Both the position numbers and the translations under genes were made by a program. From Ciona savignyi (taxonomy: Eukaryota > Chordata > Ascidiacea > Phlebobranchia > Cionidae), in the NCBI GenBank assembly GCA_000149265.1, contig CH002693.1:69288-133287 (forward strand): DNA of 64,000 nucleotides, written 5' to 3'. Below are positions 55,384-64,000 of the stretch, piece by piece. Positions within the stretch are counted from its first letter, which is position 1, and each line of letters opens with the position of its first letter. A model generated the notes under the pieces. The model searched no databases. It had not been told where the DNA came from and saw nothing but the letters and a program-made list of their open reading frames with translations.

Positions 55384-56214
55384 ACTGTTGCAATTGGATG
55401 CTATTTCTTAAACCAAGGTTCTTAAACATAACATTAGACTCATAAACGAGCCGGAAAATCTTTTTTTTTTCACGAGAAAACGAAACAACAATATTATATC
55501 TTTAACAGTACAGAAATTAGATAAGATACGCATTGGTTTAATAAAAAATAAACTTTACTGAGAACTTACCAAAATTGGTGTTTTATTAACTGGCGCATAC
55601 AATACTTTTTTACTTTTAATCCTATTTCTTTATTCCCTAAATTTTATTTTATATATATGACAAAATATTTCGTTCCTAATTTCGTTCGTTTTTAACGAAA
55701 TATCTAGTTCGTATAGTTACTATTCTAAAAGGCCCCTACAACCAATGGGCGGGTAGCTACAAAAAGGTCATGGCAACGCTCAAGAAACCCGACATTTATA
55801 CTTCTGTATACAAATCACAAGTCCTTTTTCCCCGAATAAGTACTACACACAGAAAAACAAAGAAATATTCTTCCTGAAACCCAGACTATTCATTGACCAA
55901 AGTGCAGACAGGTGCCTTAATATTTAGTTACAGTCGGAAACGGCAAAACAAAGGAAATCTCTTAGCGGTCGCTGGAAACGCAAATATGTTTGTTTTTAGC
56001 GGAAGCACGAAGCTATGACGTCACAGTGTCGTGTGAATTGATTGGAAAATTCCAGAAGTCAAAGGATACATCGCGTATACGCGCCATTTATGGAAATATA
56101 TATATATATATAAGTGGGCCCAGTAAAAGCAGTATATTATAACGTTTACATATTCCCTGTATATAAACGCCACCAACAAACAACAAAATAACAGAAAAAG
56201 TAATGGATATAAAC

Positions 56215-56400
56215 CAGACATGGGCAACACGGCGTGCGGGCCGGGTCCGGCCCGTGAAGGGATTTTGACCGACCCGCAGACTGTATCTAACCATACCCTG
56301 TAATTAAGACATTAAATACTAATTATGTAATAATCCAGCCCACCAAGAACTTCATTTTCCCACATCTAGCCCACTGACTGCAGAAGTTGCCCAACCCCGG
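56215..56400 (+). mobile_element. hAT-like non-autonomous element
   Basis: It starts CAGACATGGGCAACACGGCG and ends GCAGAAGTTGCCCAACCCCG, inverted hAT-style ends. The interior GCGGGCCGGGTCCGGCCCG is markedly GC-rich for this region. It is the same family as 4018-4201. Confidence 0.8.
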
Positions 56401-56717
56401 TATAAACCATAGAACAAAAGCGATCAATTTATCACCACAAATAACCTCAACTACTTCAAGTCTTGAACGGCATGCGGCTTAACAAAGGGTAAGTCGAAAC
56501 CCGACGTAGCTTTAACCGGTTTAAGTTACAAGGTTATACTAGGTAACAAGCGCCCGCTAAAAGCTGGTGCGGCAATGATTTACATGAAAGGATAAACCGA
56601 ATCGTATGTTGTAGCAAATTGTGGGCATGTGATCATTTTGTTTGTTCAAGCCGGAAGGCTACGTGTAGCGGGAAGCCGCGAAAAGCACGGTAATAAATAT
56701 ACGGCCGGTTAATCTTT

Positions 56718-56960
56718 GTCCGACCGGTTAGTCTGGTGGTTTAGTGCGTCCCCTTTCAACCGAAAGGTTTAAGATTTGAAACTGTTTCCTAGCTAATCGG
56801 TTGTGTCGTTTGGCGCGGCACGTAACGGACATGAACATAGCGGATGAATGGGTTCTACCAAATTAAAGGAACGTGTCCATCATACACAACACACTGCAAT
56901 AGCTCTGGTAACCCGACGGTGGGCGCGAGGTGATCTAACGATTGCCTGTGTGTTAACTTG
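56718..56960 (+). mobile_element. SINE family A fused to a SINE B tail
   Basis: A normal A head (GTCCGACCGGTTAGTCTGGT) and body to GATTGCCTGTGTGTTAAC are followed directly by TTGGGTCGGTAAAAAAAA, the end of family B. See the findings. Confidence 0.8.
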
Positions 56961-57002
56961 GGTCGGTAAAAAAAATCGACTTTAAAAAATAATCCAATTT
57001 TT

Positions 57003-57255
57003 AAATCGTGTGCCGGATGGTTAAAGCGACCGATTCATATACCAATTACATATATATATATAACGGCCTTTATGGTGAAGGATCGTAACTTGGCTCGGTA
57101 AAAAAACGTGTGGCTTAATAGTTAATGCGACTGACACATATGTAGAAACATTAGCAATATTGTGTTGAACATTACAATACTGACTTCTATACAAAAGTGA
57201 TCCATAACTGACGAGTCCATTATGAATTAGAAACTTGGCTCAGTAAAAAAATCGA
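57003..57255 (+). mobile_element. SINE family B, two diverged copies in tandem
   Basis: Copy one is GTGTGCCGGATGGTTAAAGC, GACCGATTCATATACCAAT, CTTGGCTCGGTAAAAAAACG. Copy two is GTGTGGCTTAATAGTTAATG, ACGAGTCCATTATGAATTAG, AACTTGGCTCAGTAAAAAAA. Both are followed by ATCGACTTTAAAAAATAATC-like sequence. Confidence 0.65.
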
Positions 57256-57959
57256 CTTTAAAAAATAATCGAATTTTTGCAATAAATAAAGTAAAAAATC
57301 AAATTTTTGCAGTGTAGAAAACAGAAGGGCTATTATTCTAACAAGTTTAAACGCTATAAAACTATTACGGGAGACTATAGACAATAAAAACACAATGTAA
57401 AATGTTTTGATTTCAAACAGAAATTGAAAACAAGTTTAAACACTAAAATCATGGTACTGAAGACTATAAAATTTTAAAACACGATATACCCTGTTTCTTA
57501 AACACTTTTGTTTGTAAATATAATAATCAAGTTTAAACTCTATTAAACTATTAAATAAGGCTATAAATTGTAAAACCCATTGTAAAATGTATTGCAGACA
57601 CTCCTGTTTAATATCACTTCCTTGTCCATATTATCTATACAGATGGTTAATAGCCTTGCGCCCATTCATTCAATTGGACGGTGGATATTAAATGTAGATA
57701 CAGGGTGACTACTCTGCATGCGTTATTGAACTAGAAGGCGTGTGCTGTTAGCTTAGTTGTTAATCTTTAACATTTACTGTATGCCGTGTGCTATTTGTCT
57801 CGGCGCACATAAAGATGTCAACGGACTTCTTATCCAAATATTAAAATATCGTGTTAAAGCCTTGCCTCTCTTAGACCTAAGTTATAATATGAATGTTTGA
57901 TTTGTATTAAAAAAAACATCACTTTAGTCGTTTACCCGGGAATTTTTGAACATATTATG

Positions 57960-58110
57960 CATTTTCTATTAGATAGGACAACAAGGACTGTTAATGTCGT
58001 AAAAACATGTCTAAAATCCAATCAATCAATTACTGTCGGTATATTTAGACATGGCCAAACCTACATTAAAAATAAAAATAAATGTCTATAAAAAAAATTA
58101 TTACACTATT
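57960..58110 (+). repeat. Dispersed repeat C, copy 3
   Basis: AAACATGTCTAAAATCCAAT, ACTGTCGGTATATTTAGACA and TGGCCAAACCTACATTAAAA share order with 45640-45830. Confidence 0.55.
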
Positions 58111-58607
58111 ACACTAAGCCTCGAAAAAAAGTGTGCGACAAACATTCCAATTCTTCTTACCCAAGGTTTAATAAAACTTTATTTTATTTACCTAACTAAC
58201 GCGATGCTATAAAAATTAAATTATCGTCGTCAATCCGATATCAAATTTACGGTCGTATGATATATTGTATAGTTTGCTGGAGCTATTACAACAATCTTTC
58301 AGATTCTAGACAAGTCCGTAAACGTGTAGAATCGGTAGAACGGGAACTGTAGACTACTCAACTGTTTAACATAACCCAACTATTGCATTATACAGTAACC
58401 TGCCACTTAAAATCACAACATAACATAGCCTAATATAACGCAAATAACAAAGCCGTTCAAGTCAGTTCAGCCACGTATTCTACACTAAATACACAACCTT
58501 GCTACGCAATAGCTCGAACATTGTGATTAGTAATACACTTACAACACAAAGTACACATAACCATTCCAGCAACGTTGCGATAAACTTCTACATCTCTACA
58601 TTAAGGG

Positions 58608-58672
58608 CAGCACTAAAAGGAGGGAAAGCGGGAAAGAGGGAAGGAGGGAAACCGCACACTGCGGGCAAAGAA
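58608..58672 (+). mobile_element. Foldback MITE, left arm only
   Basis: GGGCAGCACTAAAAGGAGGG, AAAGCGGGAAAGAGGGAAGG, AACCGCACACTGC, then unrelated sequence. Confidence 0.75.
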
Positions 58673-58764
58673 AAATTATCCAAATACTTAAATTATATAA
58701 CTCCGTTTCTTTCCTTATTTTTCTTATTGTATGTATATTATAGTATGGTGCGGCAGAATAGGTT

Positions 58765-58863
58765 ATAGCGCGTTAGTGCGTTGCCTTTAAACGTATCAAT
58801 CATACGCAACACAGTGCAATAGCTTCTGTAAAACCCGACGGTGGGCGCGAGGTGATCTGACGA
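58765..58863 (+). mobile_element. SINE family A with large internal deletion
   Basis: GCGCGTTAGTGCGTTGCCTT joins straight to ATCAATCATACGCAACACAG and CCCGACGGTGGGCGCGAGGT. It is followed by an inverted SINE B at 58895-58980. Confidence 0.75.
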
Positions 58864-58894
58864 TAATTTGCGTAAGAAAGTTTTCCTGTTTTGG

Positions 58895-58982
58895 GCTCGT
58901 CACCAGGACCGTTTTTTGTATGTAAGTCGGTATATGTATCGGTCGCGTTAACCATTCGAACCTTAGCACGGTAAAAAAAAAA
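58895..58982 (-). mobile_element. SINE family B, partial
   Basis: On the complement: GTTCGAATGGTTAACGCGAC, CGATACATATACCGACTTAC, AAAAAACGGTCCTGGTGACG, AGCCC. Confidence 0.75.
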
Positions 58983-59290
58983 AAAAGTTTTCCTGTTTTA
59001 CCACTTTTGTCCGTATAACATGAATACCCTGCTCTAATAGGAACCACCATTTACAATACTTACAATCGACACAAAGAAACAAAAAATAACTGCAACTGGT
59101 CCGATAAAGCTACTTAACCTATTTAACATATGAGTCTGACCACTGATTTGACAATTTACAAATTTTAATGCTCTAATAGCTTGCTTTTACGGAAACAAAA
59201 TGGGTAATGTACAGTATCGGCTATTCATTCATATTTATTCAGATCAGTCTATAGGTCATGGTACATCCTATGCTCGTAAAGTTGCTGATA

Positions 59291-59570
59291 TCCTGGCTAG
59301 TCTGGTGGATTAGTGCGTCGCTTTTCAACCGAATGGTTTTAGATTCGAAACTGGTCTATAGTAAGGTTGTGTACTTATACAAGGCACTTAACGAACATTG
59401 TCCGAACCCAGTGAACTATTGGGTTCTACCAAATTGAGGGAACGTGTAAATCATACACAACATATTGCAATATCTCCGGTAAACCCACGGTGGGCGCGAG
59501 GTAATCTGACGATTGCCCGTGTGTTTTGGTTTTTCCACCCACGGGGATAAACATAAATATCCTATGCTAA
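59291..59570 (+). mobile_element. SINE family A, full length
   Basis: CTGGCTAGTCTGGTGGATTA, CAACCGAATGGTTTTAGATT, AAGGCACTTAACGAACATTG, GTGGGCGCGAGGTAATCTGA, ACGGGGATAAACATAAATAT, CCTATGC. Confidence 0.88.
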
Positions 59571-59968
59571 ATAATATAACTACACAAGAACATCGCTCAC
59601 CTTTTTACCAGACCAGGTTTCGAAGTCATAATTGACTAATTTCACACACTATTCAATTAATTATAATTTTTTAATTTTGCATTTAAACTTAATGTAGTTA
59701 TAATATTCCTATTTCAAATCAGTAATTAAAGACGCACGGAAAACTTTTATCGTTTATTGGTGCATAAAAAAGTGACGTTTTCGAAAAATACTTACAATTA
59801 ACACCATGGACACAATACACTGCTTATCTTGCTAACATTTTGGCAAATAAAATAAAAAATCGACAAGATATTTTTTCGACAAAAAAACTAAAAAATATCT
59901 AAAAAAACGATTTGAATTTTGCTAATTTGCAATAGTACTTTATACGGTGTTAGCACACGATAACGCAT

Positions 59969-60861
59969 TTAACTCTTTCACTCCCGGCCAAATGCATTAA
60001 TTCAAACATGCTGTCCCGCAGTGTTTTTTACAATTTTTAGTCATTTTCAAATTAGCACAGTTTTTCTAAAGTTTATGCTATGATTTAATATTTAGTATGG
60101 TTGGAAAGATAATTTATCCCTCTTTTAAACAAGCTGCACATCTAAAATCTACCTCTAATAAAGAATATATTATGTAAACTTTAGTGAACACCACTTTTTA
60201 TGCAAAGAAAATTCTGCTCGACTTTGAAAAATTTGAGGTGCACTGACAAACGAAATACTCACTTATTATTGGAATGCCCAAATGATATGAAAATTGGAAT
60301 GTAGATTGTCTAATAGTTTTTGTACTCAGGAAAATTCGAACTGTATTTTTATCTTCAGTAGTTTTTTTACTATTTGTAATTGAAATTCGAGCTCTCAGCA
60401 GGACGCTCTCAGCAGGCACAGCCGGGTTCATGCTTTGGTGAACACGCGGCGTACCGCCCGTGGCGAAAACGTCACCAACGCTCTCCTTTTTATCTCAACG
60501 GCACGTAATTTACAGAGAATGTAAAGAAAGACTTGCTTGACAAAAAGAGCTTCTCTGCAAGTTAACACGACTCCTATTGGCTGAGTTAGTCACGTGTAAA
60601 TTCGTGTAAAATCGATAGAAATAAGAGGCGAAGCCTTGAAAAAGAAAGGCTATCACTCCTCGCATTTTTAATATTTCTCCACGATAATCACAGAGAATAA
60701 AATATAGGGTTTCCTTGATCGAATGAGCCATAGCTGAGGTCTCTACCATTACGCATTGCGGAGAAATCGTTTTTTAGATTTGTATCCATTTATGGACAGA
60801 CAGGATACCATGTTTTCCCACCAACTCGCCATATATGGCGAGTTGGGAGGGAAAGAGTTAA
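59969..60861. mobile_element. piggyBac-like non-autonomous element, 893 bp
   Basis: The left end is TTAACTCTTTCACTCCCGGC and the right end TTGGGAGGGAAAGAGTTAA. They form an inverted repeat of about 16 bases that starts in TTAA on each side. TTAA target sites and ends close to CCC/GGG are the signature of piggyBac elements. No transposase frame is present. A second palindrome, CCAACTCGCCATATATGGCG, sits just inside the right end. Confidence 0.7.
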
Positions 60862-61031
60862 GTTTGAAGTTTATGTATAAAAGAAGCTTAAAAATGCTGT
60901 TATCCAACTCTTTTATAAATCGTTGTAGGTTTGACACGATGAGAATATGAAATACTTGAATTTCGAATAAAAACTGAAATAAAAAATTGGCAACGTAGTT
61001 TTGAAGATGAAACAATACGTTGTTATATAAA

Positions 61032-61167
61032 CCTGTACAATCGCGACACCTGTACAAGGGCGACAACCGTACGGGAGGGAAAACTGTACAAGCGAGACAC
61101 TCGTACAGGCGCGACACCCGTACAGGCGCGACACCCGTACAGGCGCGACACTCGTAAAAACCGCGAC
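61032..61167 (+). repeat. 17-bp minisatellite, eight units
   Basis: The unit is CCCGTACAGGCGCGACA with variants. It keeps an exact 17-base register over eight units; units 6 and 7 are identical. It is much richer in CpG than its surroundings. Confidence 0.9.
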
Positions 61168-61207
61168 GGGACGCGTTATTTTTGTTTTAATTTACATGCT
61201 TCTGATA

Positions 61208-61990
61208 GGTAACACGTCATCAAACGATATAATGACGTAATAAAGTGGCAGGAGTAAAGGCACAATGGGGTTGTTTCACGAAGATTCGAGAATAAAACAT
61301 CATTCTATGGAGTCGAACAGTCGGTCAATTCATGTAATGACTAAACATACGCCCAGACATTACATTTTAAAAACTTTTGAATATTTTAAAGGAAATAAGA
61401 AACAAATATTTGTTAAACAAGTAAACATCCCCCAGTTTGGTCCAAGCCGAATACTGGCACGACTCACTTCATGAAAAAACTTACAAATCGTTCAATATTT
61501 TCCTACCCGACTTGAACAATGACAACACGATAAACAAGATACTAAATAATATACAAGACTAATCTGGGTAAAAACGCCGTCTGAGCTTAGGCATTACATG
61601 AAATGACCGACCGTGTTTACATTGGTATTCAGTGTGTTGGATGCGTTTTAAAGTGATGGTGAATTATTATGACGTCATCACCGTGATTTATGACATCATA
61701 TTTTGTGACGTCACATACTGTTGTTGAGGTCACAAACTGCGTATGACATCATCATACTTTGTACAGCATAGACAGTATATGACGTCACGAACTGCGTATG
61801 TTGAACAATCGATTATTTGTGACGTCAGCAGGCGGTTATGACGTAGAGTGGAAGATACGAAATGTGTATACTACAAGGTGGTGGGAGCCGGATGGCTGAA
61901 ATGAGCTCGAAAAAAAGGTGAACGGGTTTGGTGACGTCATCACGAATATTGTTACGTCATCATGAAAGACGTCATAATGAATTTGGTAAC
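61208..61990. promoter_or_regulatory. Cluster of CRE-like TGACGTCA sites
   Basis: There are five perfect TGACGTCA palindromes at 61670, 61706, 61780, 61820 and 61932. Near matches include TGACATCA (61691, 61744), TGACGTAG (61839), TTACGTCA (61952), AGACGTCA (61967) and TGACGTAA (61233). The eight-base site is the known binding site of CREB/ATF bZIP factors. It lies directly downstream of the Pro-repeat gene. A regulatory role is inferred. Confidence 0.45.
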
Positions 61991-62002
61991 ATCATCACGT
62001 TC

Positions 62003-63312
62003 TCACTCCTTCTCCAGTAGGTTGCGAGCGTACGTTTTTTCGTCCACTTTGGGCGCCAGAGAGAGCAGAGGGTCCATATCGTTGCTCGGGTAAATCTCCT
62101 TCGTGATCGCTGGCGCCAACTGGCGGTGGAATAAAATTTATATTTCAATGAACTTATAATTCGTCTGCATAAGTGGTTCCCAACCTTTTAAGTGGGAGTT
62201 AATTTTTGCTTTTTCTTTACGTTTAAAGTAGAAAAGTTTTTTAACAAAAAGGAGAAAAAACGTCAGTTGCATTTATATCGAACATGATAAGTAAACAAAC
62301 ATTTATGGCTGTTAAAAATGCTTGTTTAGAAATTTAGTTTGAAGAAACATTTTAATCAAATACAACACTACACAATATCTCCGGTAACCCAACGGTGGGC
62401 GCGATGTAATCTGACGATTGCCCGTGTGTTAACCTCTTTGCTTTTTCCCATTAAATAAACAAACAAAACATGAATGGGTGTGAAAACAGCTCATTGAATA
62501 CCTGGAATCGCTGGTTTTGAGAAGAGACTTTTTAACTCGATGAATTGTGAGTCTGTTTGATGGGTTTTTGCACCAAGTTTCACGAAGTAGCTTCGATAGC
62601 AATGACAGGGACTGAAGGAGAAAAGAAGGATGATAATTCAAGCAAACTGTTTAGCCGCAAATTCTGGTGTACTCTTTCTTAATGTTGAATGGTAATGAAC
62701 TCAATGAAGATAATTCTAAATAGTTGTCAAATAGATTGTCATTATTAGTAGCGAGTGGGGCTGTTGGTTGGAAGGTGGTAGTTTCGAAACCAGTTACAAG
62801 CTATTCGCTTGCATCTCCATGGACAAGGCAATATTGGGCTTGGAAAGATTTTTGGTTGAAAAAGGTTAATGGTACACATTGAAATTCCGTAGCTTGATTT
62901 ATTGGATAAACCATCTGGAAGCAAGGTCAACAAAATATGGTTATAAAAAAAGTTGAAAAATCTGGTTTAAAGGGCTGGTGGTTAATCCAGGATTAAAAAA
63001 CAACTTACAGGGTCAGATGACCAGCGATTGGGTATAACGGGACGATAATTGTCGACTGACACGACTTTCCTCATATCTTCGAAGCTGGGGTCGTAGTTGA
63101 CGACGTCATAGAATGGGGGGTTGTATTCTTCCACTAAACCTGGGGTTTGGGGGGTTAATTGGGTTAATGTGGGGTGGTGGGGGTTGTACTCTTCAACTAA
63201 ACCTGGGGGTTGGGGGGTTAATTGGGTGGTGGGTTGGTGGGGGTTGTACTCTTCCACTAAACCTGGGGGTTGGGGGGTTATTTGGGTGGTGGGGGTTACA
63301 CTTAGTATGAAA
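62003..63312 (-). CDS. Unrecognised protein, C-terminal two exons, with Pro-rich tandem repeat
   Basis: The exons on the complement are 63009-63312 (left of a GTAAGT donor; the upstream acceptor CCCCAG at 63313 is a best guess) and 62003-62119, ending in TGA. The junction is phase 0. The first exon carries repeats of 20-21 residues of the type [20 protein letters not shown], three with the VEEYNP core and one partial. After them come [19 protein letters not shown] and [12 protein letters not shown]. The last exon reads [38 protein letters not shown]. There are no membrane segments, and cysteine is absent in the part seen. No family is recognised, and upstream exons lie beyond the window. Confidence 0.7.
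62170..62290 (+). mobile_element. hAT-like fragment
   Basis: AGTGGTTCCCAACCTTTTAA is a common hAT terminus. The opposite end is not found. It lies in the intron of the Pro-repeat gene. Confidence 0.4.
62366..62454 (+). mobile_element. SINE family A fragment
   Basis: ACACAATATCTCCGGTAACC, CAACGGTGGGCGCGATGTAA, GATTGCCCGTGTGTTAACCT and TTTTTCCCATT. Confidence 0.8.
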
Positions 63313-63358
63313 CTGGGGATTTGGGAGTTTAATTAGGTGGTGGGTTGGTGGGGGTTAT
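63118..63358 (-). repeat. 60-63-bp coding tandem repeat reaching into the intron
   Basis: On the plus strand the unit is CTAAACCTGGGGGTTGGGGG, GTTAATTGGGTGGTGGG, TTGGTGGGGGTTGTACTCTT. Three units are in the exon, and a degenerate one (GGTGGTGGGTTGGTGGGGGT at about 63334) lies in the upstream intron. The G-rich plus strand could form G-quadruplexes. Confidence 0.85.
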
Positions 63359-63581
63359 CCTTAGTTTTAGTAAAGCAAACAGGTTTTAAGGATTTATTCA
63401 CGACTATTGCCTGACAATTCATACCCATGTTGCCTATTTCAGTGTGTTGTATATATTTTACTTTGGTAATGTATAAGGGAACCAATTAAACCACTAGTTT
63501 AAGGCAGTGCAAGAACAATTTAAATGGTGATTTTTAAATGAACATCCCTAAACTGAACAAATAATTATCCCGATTCTGTAT

Positions 63582-63860
63582 GATATTCATGTTTATGCCG
63601 TGAATGGGAAAACCAAGAGACTTAACACACGGACAGTCAGATCACCTCGCGCCCACCGTCAGGTTAGCGGAGCTATTACAGTGTTGTGTATGATTCACAC
63701 ATTTTAATTTGGTAGAACCCATTAATCCGCTGGGTTCAGGCAATGTCCGTTAAGTGCCTTGCCCAAGGACACAACCGACTAGCTAGCGACTAGTTTCGAA
63801 CCTGCAACCTTTCGGTTGAAAGGCATCGCACTAAACCACCAGATTAACCAGTCAACCGAA
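63582..63860 (-). mobile_element. SINE family A, full length
   Basis: ATTCATGTTTATGCCGTGAA, GGTTAGCGGAGCTATTACAG, GTGCCTTGCCCAAGGACACA, TTTCGAACCTGCAACCTTTC and a head ending CACTAAACCACCAGATTAAC. The complement contains GGTTGCAGGTTCGAAAC, the B-box-like element. Confidence 0.9.
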
Positions 63861-64000
63861 AAGCAACTGCACATTTGCAGTTTAATGGCATATAGAAGAA
63901 AATTACGATAATTCATTCGACAAACAGCTGAATAATATGAGGTGAAACACGACGTACCACCGGACACACATCGTCTTGCAATCTCCCACACTACGAGTGC

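Larger units (their letters stand above)
53307..62002. other. Region between the intermediate filament gene and the Pro-repeat gene
   Basis: No supported gene in about 8.7 kb. The part nearest exon 1 would contain the intermediate filament promoter, but I see no clear TATA box. Repeats are listed separately, and a tandem duplication of TTTTATCGTTTTAA, GATATTA, CTAGTCGAATAACTT lies at about 54890-55000. Confidence 0.45.

Noticed and set aside
60749-61134. Minus-strand frames encoding repeated SRLYECLACT-like units.
   Set aside because: They translate the 17-bp minisatellite, whose period not divisible by three shifts frame each unit, and continue into the piggyBac-like element.
63113-63336. 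Plus-strand Gly/Trp-rich repeat frames.
   Set aside because: They are antisense to the Pro-rich repeat exon, whose minus strand has the splice sites and a normal composition.

Overview
The window looks like a piece of a compact, AT-rich invertebrate-chordate genome, most likely the ascidian Ciona. Genes are split into many short exons with GT-AG introns. The chordate short-rod intermediate filament gene keeps much of the exon layout of vertebrate type III genes. The dispersed repeats resemble the tRNA-derived SINEs and foldback MITEs described from Ciona intestinalis. Three runs of exactly 100 N are assembly gaps. No RNA gene, CRISPR array or prokaryotic feature is seen. All gene models were read by eye from splice sites and reading frame, without transcripts or database searches.

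Layout: 81-773 (+) holds the last two coding exons of a penta-EF-hand protein of the ALG-2/PDCD6 type. Three minus-strand genes follow at 4777-5494, 20500-23324 and 31189-33191. Each encodes a small secreted protein (111, 173 and 140 residues). They share a signal peptide exon, phase-2 introns throughout, and a last exon with two cysteines 17-21 residues apart. I read them as a diverged tandem paralogue family of secreted peptides or peptide precursors. I recognise no family name for it, and it is the main find here. From 39465 to 53306 (-) lies an 11-exon intermediate filament gene of type III character. It has two possible tails, produced by an optional splice donor in exon 10, and one GC-AG intron. 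From 62003 to about 63312 (-) are the last two exons of an unrecognised gene whose penultimate exon carries a 20-21-residue Pro-rich repeat.

Most of the rest is repeats. SINE family A (about 300 bp) has some thirty copies or fragments. SINE family B (about 110 bp, Ser/Leu-tRNA-like head) has about twenty. There are about a dozen foldback MITEs with GGGAGG-type arms, several hAT-like elements, one 893-bp TTAA-flanked piggyBac-like element, and several tandem arrays. The arrays include a 46-bp minisatellite with a three-unit higher-order pattern, a 121-bp satellite in two inverted blocks, and a 17-bp minisatellite. A cluster of TGACGTCA sites lies at 61.2-62.0 kb. Repeat boundaries are approximate.
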